A stretch of 45,687 nucleotides of DNA, taken from positions 1 through 45,687 of the forward strand of contig CAJMHI010000011.1 in the NCBI GenBank assembly GCA_905213155.1, in the 5' to 3' direction. A program made the position numbers and the translations under genes. Below, in pieces: positions 39,773-45,687 of this stretch. The notes under the pieces were generated by a model that was not told the DNA's origin, ran no database searches, and saw only the letters and a list, made by a program, of their open reading frames with translations. This DNA is from an uncultured Acidaminococcus sp. (GTDB lineage: Bacteria > Bacillota > Negativicutes > Acidaminococcales > Acidaminococcaceae). Within the stretch, counting starts at the first letter, position 1, and each line of letters begins with the position of its first letter.

Positions 39773-39801
39773 TTGTACTTACATTTCAATTATGCTAAAA
39801 T
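39773..39801 (+). promoter_or_regulatory. Promoter of the toxin-antitoxin-rqcH operon
   Basis: TTGTAC (39773-39778), 17-base spacer, TAAAAT (39796-39801), about 22 bases before the antitoxin ATG. TTGTA and TACAA form an inverted repeat across the promoter, a possible autoregulatory operator. The remaining gap back to 39596 shows no gene. Confidence 0.6.
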
Positions 39802-39823
39802 ACAAATATCGGAGGTGGTTCTA

Positions 39824-40084
39824 ATGACTACTGCATTGTTACAGGTAAGAATTGACGAAGATTTAAAAAAACGTGTGGACCAACGTCTGAAGCGTATGGG
39901 TCTGACCACCAGTGCTGCCGTTAATCTCTTGATGCACCAAATTGATATTCAAGGAAAAATTCCTTTTTCCATTGTTGACCAAAAAGACGATTTACGACAA
40001 GCTGTAAATAATATTAACGCTGGGGTTGGGCTTAGCAAAGTCTACCACGATACGGATGAACTGTACAAGGATTTAGGCATATGA
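39824..40084 (+). CDS. RelB/DinJ-family antitoxin
   Basis: An 86-residue antitoxin: an N-terminal ribbon-helix-helix DNA-binding domain (LLQVRIDEDLKKRVDQRLKRMGLTTSAAVNLL, about 5-36) and a C-terminal toxin-wrapping segment (VNNINAGVGLSKVYHDTDEL). It should neutralise the adjacent YafQ-like toxin and repress the operon together with it. The ATG at 39824 has GGAGG upstream; a long in-frame upstream extension on this strand is antisense to the secreted protein gene and not real. The stop overlaps the toxin start (ATGA). Confidence 0.93.
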   Translation: MTTALLQVRIDEDLKKRVDQRLKRMGLTTSAAVNLLMHQIDIQGKIPFSIVDQKDDLRQAVNNINAGVGLSKVYHDTDELYKDLGI

Positions 40085-40356
40085 TTCTTGATGTACAATT
40101 CTATTCCCAGTTTAAACGAGATATCAAACTTGCAAAGAAACGACATCTAAACATAGATCTGTTAAAAGCCGTTATTGAAACGCTACGTACCTGTGAAAAG
40201 CTTGATGAAAAATATCGAGATCATGCCTTGACGGGGGATTATATCGGATACCGGGAGTGCCATATTCAGCCGGATTGGCTATTGGTCTACAAAGTTGTTG
40301 AAAATCGTCTGCTTCTTATTTTAGCCAGAACCGGGACTCATAGCGACTTATTTTAA
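40081..40356 (+). CDS. YafQ-family mRNA interferase toxin
   Basis: A 91-residue RelE-superfamily toxin. E. coli YafQ cleaves mRNA in the ribosomal A site, preferring in-frame AAA codons. The residues matching its active site are all present: His48, His61, Asp65, His87 and Phe91 at the very C-terminus (RTGTHSDLF). KDHxL is here RDHALTG, and YRECHIQPDWLLVYK matches the core strand. So it should be catalytically active. It overlaps the antitoxin by four bases, and its stop codon touches the RBS of rqcH. Confidence 0.93.
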   Translation: MILDVQFYSQFKRDIKLAKKRHLNIDLLKAVIETLRTCEKLDEKYRDHALTGDYIGYRECHIQPDWLLVYKVVENRLLLILARTGTHSDLF

Positions 40357-40368
40357 GAGGAGTAATTG

Positions 40369-42105
40369 ATGAATCTGGAAGGTATTACGCTCCGTGTACT
40401 GGCCCACGAATTGACACAGGCCCTTGCCGGAGGGAAAATTATAAAAATCTTTATGCCCTCACGGGCGTCTGTTTTATTGCAGGTGGCTCTTTCTACCCGT
40501 ACCGCCAACTGCTGGATTGATCTGGGCGGGGATTCCCCGCTTATTACCCTGCCTGAGCGCCTGCCGCAGCGGCCGGATACGCCCCCTTCTTTTTGCATGC
40601 TGCTGCGCAAACATTTGGAAGAAGGCCGTATCGCCCGGATTCACCAGGCAGGGTCGGACCGGGTCCTGATTATGGACGTGGACCTCATTGGTGCAGAACG
40701 CAAAATTGTTACCAAGCGCCTAGTACTGGAGCTCACAGGGAAAAACAGCAACATTATCTTCTTGGACGAAAGCGGCACGATTCTGGATGCTCTGCGGCAT
40801 ATCGGAAAAACCCAGAACCGGGTACGGCAAATCCTTCCCGGACTTTCTTACTGTCCGCCTCCGCCCCAGGCTGGGCTGGATTTTCTAGAAGCACCCCCCC
40901 ACGCCATTCGGGAAAAAGCAGTGGCCCAAGGAGACGTGAGCCTGGTGCAGGGCCTCATTGCCGCCACGGTAGGAATTGGCAAGCTCACCGCCCAGGAAGC
41001 AGCGTATCGCAGCGGCTATACAGGCAGCATGCAGCTGATGCAGCTTCCCGACGCACAAAAAGTAGAAAGTGCTATCGCATCCCTACAGGCAGAAATCCAG
41101 GAAAGATTGACCGATCCCAAACCTCCGGTCTTTGCCCAAATTGATCTCCGCAACCGGATGAAAAATCTGGTGCCCTATCGCCCGCAATCCCATAATGAAT
41201 GGACGCTGCAGGAATTTCCATCTCTTCTGGATGCACAGGCTTATAGCGCTTCCCTCATTCCGGTGCAAATCCCGGATAAAGAACTTTTACAGAAACTGGT
41301 GCATAACCAGACCGCCAAAACAGAAAAACGCATAGCGTTTTTGGCACAGGACCTTTCCAAGGCGGAAAAGGCAGACACCCAGAAAGTTATCGCTGACACG
41401 CTGATGAGCTACGGCTACCAGGTGAAAAAAGGCAGCACAACCTGCACGCTGCCCAATATTTATAATCCGGAAGAAGTGCTGACCATCGCCCTCTCCCCGG
41501 AGCAAACAGTAATGGAAAACGCCCAGACTTATTACAAAAAATACAATAAGAGCAAACGGGCCATAGAAGAAATCAAGACGCAGCAAAAAGAAGCGGATGC
41601 CCTGCTCGCCTATCTGTGCAGTCTGGATGCCAGTTTGGATACCGCCTCTACCAAAGGGGAAGTGGCAGAAATCAAGCAGGAAATTATCGCCCTGGGGCTT
41701 TTACCCCCGCCTAAAAAAAAGCAGCCTTCCCAAAGTAAATCCGAACCGCTCAAAATCATGCTCTCCCCGGAAACCACGCTTTATATTGGGAAGAACAACA
41801 AACAAAATGATTATGTAACCTTTAAAATAGGTCGGGGCAATGACCTGTGGTTCCATGCCAAACATATTCCCGGTTCCCACGTGATATTAAAAACCACTCT
41901 GCCCGAGCCCCGGCAGGAAGATATTCTGCTGGCAGCGCAGCTGGCGGCTGGCTTCAGCAAAGGAAAAGACAGTGATCGGGTCCCTGTGGACTATACCCCC
42001 CGTCGCCTGGTGAAAAAAACCAGCGGCGCAAAACCCGGCTTTGTAATCTTTACCGGGCAGACCACCGTCTACGTAAAGCCCCGAACATCCCTTGCGCAGC
42101 ATTAA
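40369..42105 (+). CDS. rqcH: Ribosome quality-control factor RqcH (NFACT family)
   Basis: Homologue of Rqc2/NEMF that binds 50S subunits carrying stalled peptidyl-tRNA and directs C-terminal alanine tailing. It has an NFACT-N domain (about 1-175, with FCMLLRKHLEEGRIARI), a helix-hairpin-helix region, a long coiled coil (about 300-430) and an NFACT-R domain near the C-terminus (KIGRGNDLWFHAKHIPGSHVIL). Length 578. I chose the ATG at 40369, six bases after GAGGAG; a TTG one codon earlier is less likely. Older annotation calls this family fibronectin-binding protein. It lies 13 bases after the YafQ-type toxin with no promoter between, so it is read from the TA promoter at least in part. Confidence 0.92.
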   Translation: MNLEGITLRVLAHELTQALAGGKIIKIFMPSRASVLLQVALSTRTANCWIDLGGDSPLITLPERLPQRPDTPPSFCMLLRKHLEEGRIARIHQAGSDRVLIMDVDLIGAERKIVTKRLVLELTGKNSNIIFLDESGTILDALRHIGKTQNRVRQILPGLSYCPPPPQAGLDFLEAPPHAIREKAVAQGDVSLVQGLIAATVGIGKLTAQEAAYRSGYTGSMQLMQLPDAQKVESAIASLQAEIQERLTDPKPPVFAQIDLRNRMKNLVPYRPQSHNEWTLQEFPSLLDAQAYSASLIPVQIPDKELLQKLVHNQTAKTEKRIAFLAQDLSKAEKADTQKVIADTLMSYGYQVKKGSTTCTLPNIYNPEEVLTIALSPEQTVMENAQTYYKKYNKSKRAIEEIKTQQKEADALLAYLCSLDASLDTASTKGEVAEIKQEIIALGLLPPPKKKQPSQSKSEPLKIMLSPETTLYIGKNNKQNDYVTFKIGRGNDLWFHAKHIPGSHVILKTTLPEPRQEDILLAAQLAAGFSKGKDSDRVPVDYTPRRLVKKTSGAKPGFVIFTGQTTVYVKPRTSLAQH

Positions 42106-42115
42106 AAGAAAATAG

Positions 42116-42157
42116 CCTGGTGTACAGCATTTCTGCTATGCACCAGGTCTTTTTATT
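42116..42157. terminator. Bidirectional terminator between rqcH and the adhesin gene
   Basis: A 14-bp stem with one GU pair and one mismatch (CCTGGTGTACAGCA from 42116, partner ending CACCAGG at 42147) with a TTTC loop, followed by TCTTTTTATT on the plus strand. It ends the TA-rqcH transcript and may also serve the minus-strand adhesin, which stops at 42169. Confidence 0.8.
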
Positions 42158-42168
42158 CGTTATGCATT

Positions 42169-44271
42169 TTATTTTTTCATTGCTTCCAGCTGCTGCAGGA
42201 TGGCATTAATTTGTGCCTGCTGTGTGGTAATCTGGACCTGCTGGTTTTGCACCTGCGTTTTTAATGCCTTGTTTTCTTCCTGCTGGGCATTTAATTGCTG
42301 TTGCTGCGCCGTGAGCTGCGCCTTTTGGTCGACAATGACGGTAGTAAGCGCTGCCTTGGAGTAGCCTGCATAGGGGCTGGACTTGCCCAGTTTCAAGGTA
42401 AGTCCTACGTTCACCAGGTTTTCTCCGCCGCCCATGCTGCCACCTACGGAGAACATGGTTCTGCCATCTGGCCGGTAAAAAGCACCGATGGCCATGGCAT
42501 TGGCACTACGATAGTGACCATAGCCGGCGGCAAAGTCCCACTTATCATTGGGATCAAAGTCCTGAGGATGGAGCGCTGCCAAGGCCGCCGCTCCGGCCCC
42601 TACCCGGTCAATGCGGGCATCCATCCGATTGATACGGTTCCCCATAGTATTAATGGTATCAGTGTTCTGTTTCACCTGGTGATCCAATACCATCAAGTTA
42701 TCTCCAGCCGTATTGGAAGATTTTACATACTCCCCATCCTGAGTGACACGGGTTTCATTATACACGGTACCACCGGTTACAACGCCGGTATTATTCTTTG
42801 CCACCTGGCCGTTTGCCTTGACAGATACAGTATAGGTAGAGCTTCCATCCGTATTGGCAGTTTCCTTCACGTCAACATTTTCTCCGGCTTTTACTGTGTT
42901 GCGGGTATCAACGGCCACGCCCGTGCCGCCGCTGTTAGGTTTCATGGCTTCCACGGCCTTTTTCAGCTGGGCCACGTTCACCGCATCCGTATCCTCACTG
43001 CCTGCGGCCACGCCGGTAATTTGCCGGGTAAAAGGTGTTGTCTTAAAATCAATAAAATCAACAATACCCTCGCCTCCGATGGACAGGATGCCTGTGGTGG
43101 ATTTCCAGGTAGCGCTGGTATCCTTGCTGGCAGCGTTGGTTGCAGGGTCATAGCCAGGCACGCCGGTAGCCCGGTTAGCCTTGGCAAAGTTACCCAGCGC
43201 AATGGATTCCATGGTGTCAGCTTCTGCGAAGGTACCAATAGCAATGGTGTAAGCTCCGTTGGCAGTGGCCCCTCTTACTCCCACGGTATTCATCCCCCAT
43301 CCAGAATTGGGAGCTCGGCTCTTCATGCCAGTATAATTATATACTCGATTGGGCCCCAGGGCAATGGCCCCTAAAGCCTCTTCTGCCACTGTGGAAGCGC
43401 CCAAGGTGACGGATCCTTCTCCTTTGGCAGTACCAGTACCAAGGGATAAAGCAGCATACCCGCTGGCAATAGATCCCAGTCCAAGGGCCATAGAACCCGT
43501 TCCGGTGGCAGAAGACCAGTTTCCTACAGCCATTGCCTGAGCAGAAAAGGCTTGTGCATGATCCCCCAACGCAATCCCGGAATAACTGTTCAGAAAATAG
43601 CTCGGGTTAATCCATGGCCTATCAGGGTCAGATATGATACGTTCTTCCAGATCGGCCTTGTTTCCCACTTTCGCCTGGTACCCGATGACCACCCCACCGC
43701 CATATAACTCAGAATAAGAAGAATCATCGTGTTGGTAGTCTGTATTCCCATCCCAATAAGGGACATAATCTTTGATGGTAGCCCCGGCACCAATGGCTAC
43801 GGAATTAGGGCGCACCGTGGAGCTATTACTGCCGATAGCAATGGCCTGCGTCTGTTTGGCGCTGGCCATATCCCCGATGGCTACTGCCCCGCCTTTAAGC
43901 TCCTGTCTTCCATCCCACCATTCCACTTCATTATAACCATAGGCCTTGGCGTTGCGGCCGATGGCCAGGTCCTTTTCATACTTTGCTGTCGCCATGTCAC
44001 CGATAGCAATGGCATAATCTTCTTTGGCCCCATCATTATTTACGTTGCTGTCTGTCGCTGTACTCGAACCCTTAACGCTCAAATAGTGCAGGTCGTCCGC
44101 AGCAGAGACTACGCCTGTACCCCCCCCGATGGACAAAAGCACAGCCAGCGTAAGGCCTGCGACAATGCCTTTCTTGTTTCTGGCTGCTTTACCTGCCCCT
44201 TTAGCCAGCTCCGACGCCACCACATAGCACTCTCTGGTACTGTTCCAAATCACCTTGTAGATTCTGTTCAT
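42169..44271 (-). CDS. Trimeric autotransporter adhesin (YadA-like) with C-terminal coiled-coil extension
   Basis: A 700-residue type Vc secreted adhesin. It opens with an extended signal peptide region (MNRIYKVIWNSTRECYVVASE) and a hydrophobic core cut near residue 57 (VVSAADD). A YadA-type head follows, built of many AIAIG/SVAIG/SMALG repeats (about 85-310 and again near 340-370). Next come the neck motif TDAVNVAQLKKAVEAM, a short stalk with an NTGVVTGGTVYNE segment, and the beta-barrel anchor (about 565-635, KWDFAAGYGHYRSANAMAIGAFYRP to NVGLTLKLG). Unlike classical members, which end at the last barrel strand, about 65 residues follow, mostly a Gln-rich coiled coil that should lie in the periplasm. 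This gene is the main evidence for an outer membrane. Confidence 0.93.
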   Translation of the reverse strand: MNRIYKVIWNSTRECYVVASELAKGAGKAARNKKGIVAGLTLAVLLSIGGGTGVVSAADDLHYLSVKGSSTATDSNVNNDGAKEDYAIAIGDMATAKYEKDLAIGRNAKAYGYNEVEWWDGRQELKGGAVAIGDMASAKQTQAIAIGSNSSTVRPNSVAIGAGATIKDYVPYWDGNTDYQHDDSSYSELYGGGVVIGYQAKVGNKADLEERIISDPDRPWINPSYFLNSYSGIALGDHAQAFSAQAMAVGNWSSATGTGSMALGLGSIASGYAALSLGTGTAKGEGSVTLGASTVAEEALGAIALGPNRVYNYTGMKSRAPNSGWGMNTVGVRGATANGAYTIAIGTFAEADTMESIALGNFAKANRATGVPGYDPATNAASKDTSATWKSTTGILSIGGEGIVDFIDFKTTPFTRQITGVAAGSEDTDAVNVAQLKKAVEAMKPNSGGTGVAVDTRNTVKAGENVDVKETANTDGSSTYTVSVKANGQVAKNNTGVVTGGTVYNETRVTQDGEYVKSSNTAGDNLMVLDHQVKQNTDTINTMGNRINRMDARIDRVGAGAAALAALHPQDFDPNDKWDFAAGYGHYRSANAMAIGAFYRPDGRTMFSVGGSMGGGENLVNVGLTLKLGKSSPYAGYSKAALTTVIVDQKAQLTAQQQQLNAQQEENKALKTQVQNQQVQITTQQAQINAILQQLEAMKK

Positions 44272-44341
44272 ACTAAGGCTTCCTTTCCATTCTTCCCGTT
44301 TTTCTAATCCCGATCGCGTTTTACCTAATAATCTTTACTTA

Positions 44342-44370
44342 ATTATAGTTCATGACTATATTGGTTGAAA
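44342..44370 (-). promoter_or_regulatory. Adhesin promoter with internal palindrome
   Basis: Minus-strand TTTCAA (44370-44365), 17-base spacer and TATAAT (44347-44342), about 70 bases upstream of the adhesin start. Between the hexamers lies the perfect inverted repeat TATAGT-5-ACTATA (44344-44360), overlapping the -10, which could be an operator. Confidence 0.55.
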
Positions 44371-44449
44371 AGAGGGAATTAACAGAATTTTTAAGTATGG
44401 GAATAATGACGTTTTAGCCGTTTTCATCATCCTTTCATGTACAGCGTGC

Positions 44450-44455
44450 TATAAT
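44450..44455 (+). promoter_or_regulatory. -10 element of the MscS gene
   Basis: A perfect TATAAT at 44450-44455, 50 bases before the MscS ATG. No good -35 is visible at 16-18 bases; the best nearby is a TTTCAT-like hexamer. The rest of the 234-base divergent region shows no gene. Confidence 0.4.
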
Positions 44456-44505
44456 ACCCTGTAACATTTTCTGTAACGACTACTTTATGAAAGGATCTTT
44501 TCATC

Positions 44506-45546
44506 ATGTCCCCTATCCTGCAAAACCTGGCAGCACTTCTCAATCACGTAAAACATGGCGGCCCCTACCTCACCACCATCACCATTTTGGCGACACAGGC
44601 CCTATCTATCCTGGTGCTCCACTTCCTGTTCCAGATGGGAATTTCTCTACTCGCCGACCATACGCATTTTTCTCGTCAGTATCTTAACCGGGTAGCCCGG
44701 TTCATGCCCACCTGCCTGGGACTTATGGTGGGGATGAAGCTCACTGAGGATACCTTTGATTTCCCCAGTTTTGTCACCACCGCCATGGATAACGGCTTTC
44801 ACAGCCTGGTGATTATTTCCGTGACGCTTTTTATTGCCCACGTGATTTCCACCTACATCCGCTACCGGCTGAGCAAAAGTACCAGTGCAACGGCGTCCAC
44901 GTCCATCCTGGCCACGGTGGTAGATTTTACTATCTACACCATGGGGTTTCTGGCTATTTTAAATTCTTACGGGATTTCCATTTCCCCGCTTTTGACAGCT
45001 TTAGGCGCTGGCGGTCTGGCCTCTGCTCTCGCTCTAAAAGACACCCTCACCAATCTTTTTTCCGGCATCAGCACGCTGGTATCCAAACAGATTCATATCG
45101 GCGACTACATTCAGCTCCCATCCGGGCGCACCGGCCGTATTATTGACATGAACTGGCACCACACCACCATCCGCACTGTCAAGGGCAATACCGTCATTGT
45201 CCCTAATGCCAATATTTCTAATTCTGACCTGATTAACTACGAGCGTCCCTATCCCCAATGCACCATTGGTATCCCGGTGACTATCGCCTATGGCAATGAT
45301 TTGGATTTTGTGGAAAAAGTGACGTTGGATACGGCCAATGCCGTTCTTGCCAGCAGTGAATACGGCGTGAGAGGTTTTAAACCCGTGGTTCGTTACAATG
45401 CATTGGGAGATTACGGGATTTCTTTAGATGTGGTGTTGCAGATTCGCAAAGTAGTGGATGAATCGGCCCTGCGTCACCAGTTTATCAAGGCGCTGTACAA
45501 AGCTTATGGGGAACACCATATCCCCCTCATGATTCGCCACGATTAA
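44506..45546 (+). CDS. MscS-family mechanosensitive channel
   Basis: A 346-residue small-conductance mechanosensitive channel that releases solutes on hypo-osmotic shock. Membrane segments lie at about 22-45, 58-78, 100-120 and 138-165. The pore helix is the Gly/Ala-rich LTALGAGGLASALALKDTLTNLFSGI (about 163-188). The beta domain follows with HIGDYIQLPSGRTGRIIDMNWHHTTIRT and NTVIVPNANISNSDLINYERP. The ATG at 44506 has AAAGGATC upstream. It is monocistronic and divergent from the adhesin gene. The downstream side is interrupted by a group II intron end. Confidence 0.93.
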   Translation: MSPILQNLAALLNHVKHGGPYLTTITILATQALSILVLHFLFQMGISLLADHTHFSRQYLNRVARFMPTCLGLMVGMKLTEDTFDFPSFVTTAMDNGFHSLVIISVTLFIAHVISTYIRYRLSKSTSATASTSILATVVDFTIYTMGFLAILNSYGISISPLLTALGAGGLASALALKDTLTNLFSGISTLVSKQIHIGDYIQLPSGRTGRIIDMNWHHTTIRTVKGNTVIVPNANISNSDLINYERPYPQCTIGIPVTIAYGNDLDFVEKVTLDTANAVLASSEYGVRGFKPVVRYNALGDYGISLDVVLQIRKVVDESALRHQFIKALYKAYGEHHIPLMIRHD

Positions 45547-45582
45547 AGGCACGGAATACACCTGTTTTGCCAATGTTTTTCG

Positions 45583-45687
45583 ATCGAGTAGGAGGCGGGC
45601 AATGGCCCGCCGACCTCTCACACCACCGTGCATACCGTTCGGTACACGGCGGTTCTCTAGTTTTCACAGATTTGCTCATAATAGCTC
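45583..45687 (-). mobile_element. 3' end of a group II intron (domains V and VI), partial
   Basis: Read on the minus strand, the right edge carries a domain V: stem CACGGCGGT/ACCACCGTG (45653-45645 and 45630-45622 region) with a GU pair, a two-base bulge, TACC/GGTA and a GAAC tetraloop, about 34 bases. After GTGTGAGAGG comes a 7-bp domain VI-like hairpin (45594-45611) and the terminal CCTACTCGAT (45592-45583), typical of bacterial group II introns. The intron therefore ends about 36 bases past the MscS stop and runs out of the window. No branch-point adenosine bulge is obvious in the hairpin. Confidence 0.75.
45657..45687 (-). CDS. C-terminal end of group II intron reverse transcriptase, partial
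   Basis: Nine codons enter from the right edge (reading SYYEQICEN) and stop at TAG (45659-45657), one base before the domain V flank. This is the place where the intron-encoded reverse transcriptase/maturase would end. Too little is visible to identify the protein; the call comes only from its position in the intron. Confidence 0.35.
   Translation of the reverse strand, partial: SYYEQICEN

Noticed and set aside
39206..39823. Upstream in-frame extension of the antitoxin gene
   Set aside because: It is antisense to the secreted protein gene; the promoter and GGAGG just before 39824 fix the true start.
42295..43374. Long plus-strand frame (359 codons) opposite the adhesin gene
   Set aside because: It is antisense to the repetitive YadA-like gene, has no RBS support and its sequence has no protein-like features; repeat-rich genes often leave open antisense frames.
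43140..44070. Repeated short motifs in the adhesin gene as a possible CRISPR or satellite
   Set aside because: They are degenerate coding repeats of the YadA head (AIAIG-like units) without identical direct repeats or spacers.

Overview
The window looks like a chromosomal stretch from a diderm Firmicute of the class Negativicutes, with an Acidaminococcaceae-like coccus my best guess. Gene order is Firmicutes-type: rpsB-tsf-pyrH-frr-uppS-cdsA-dxr-rseP, a dcw cluster with the small basic protein/DUF881 pair, secG-esterase-rnr-smpB, yicC-remA-gmk-rpoZ-coaBC, rqcH, and a phenylalanine T-box. It also encodes an outer-membrane trimeric autotransporter with an ESPR signal and a YadA anchor. MurE carries the DNPR motif of meso-diaminopimelate-adding enzymes. 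The organism call is inference from these signs, not from a database search.

Layout. 1-8.2 kb (mostly minus strand): three units, rpsB-tsf; pyrH-frr-small PASTA-like ORF-ferredoxin; and uppS-cdsA-dxr-rseP, which continues out of the window. A YbaK-type deacylase lies on the plus strand. 8.3-22.7 kb (minus): nrdR and ftsZ, then a compact dcw cluster reading mraZ-rsmH-ftsL-murE-murF-mraY-murD-murG-murC-ddl-ftsQ-DUF881-sbp-ftsZ-nrdR. The usual ftsI, ftsW, murB and ftsA are absent from their expected slots. 22.9-25.2 kb (plus): a class A PBP and tRNA-Ser(UGA). 25.3-31.2 kb (minus): crcB, pta, smpB, rnr, a thioesterase, an esterase and secG, with a candidate small RNA between pta and smpB. 31.3-35.0 kb (minus): pheST behind a Phe T-box. 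35.1-39.6 kb (minus): an operon of a secreted protein, yicC, remA, gmk, rpoZ, coaBC and an unknown protein. 39.8-42.1 kb (plus): a RelB/YafQ toxin-antitoxin pair running directly into rqcH. 42.2-45.5 kb: the adhesin (minus) and an MscS channel (plus). The right edge (about 45583-45687) is the 3' end of a group II intron on the minus strand.

How they work together. Most of the window is growth machinery: translation factors, lipid carrier and phospholipid precursors, the cytoplasmic peptidoglycan pathway, and the septal ring. The regulatory sites I can read are three 10-bp MraZ-type repeats at the mraZ promoter, a near-consensus NrdR box on the ftsZ-nrdR promoter, a terminator with a competing antiterminator pairing between ftsL and murE, the Phe T-box, and a structured rpsB leader. 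The least expected arrangement is the YafQ-like mRNA interferase module whose stop codon abuts the ribosome-binding site of rqcH, putting a predicted ribosome-stalling toxin and a stalled-ribosome quality-control factor in one transcript.
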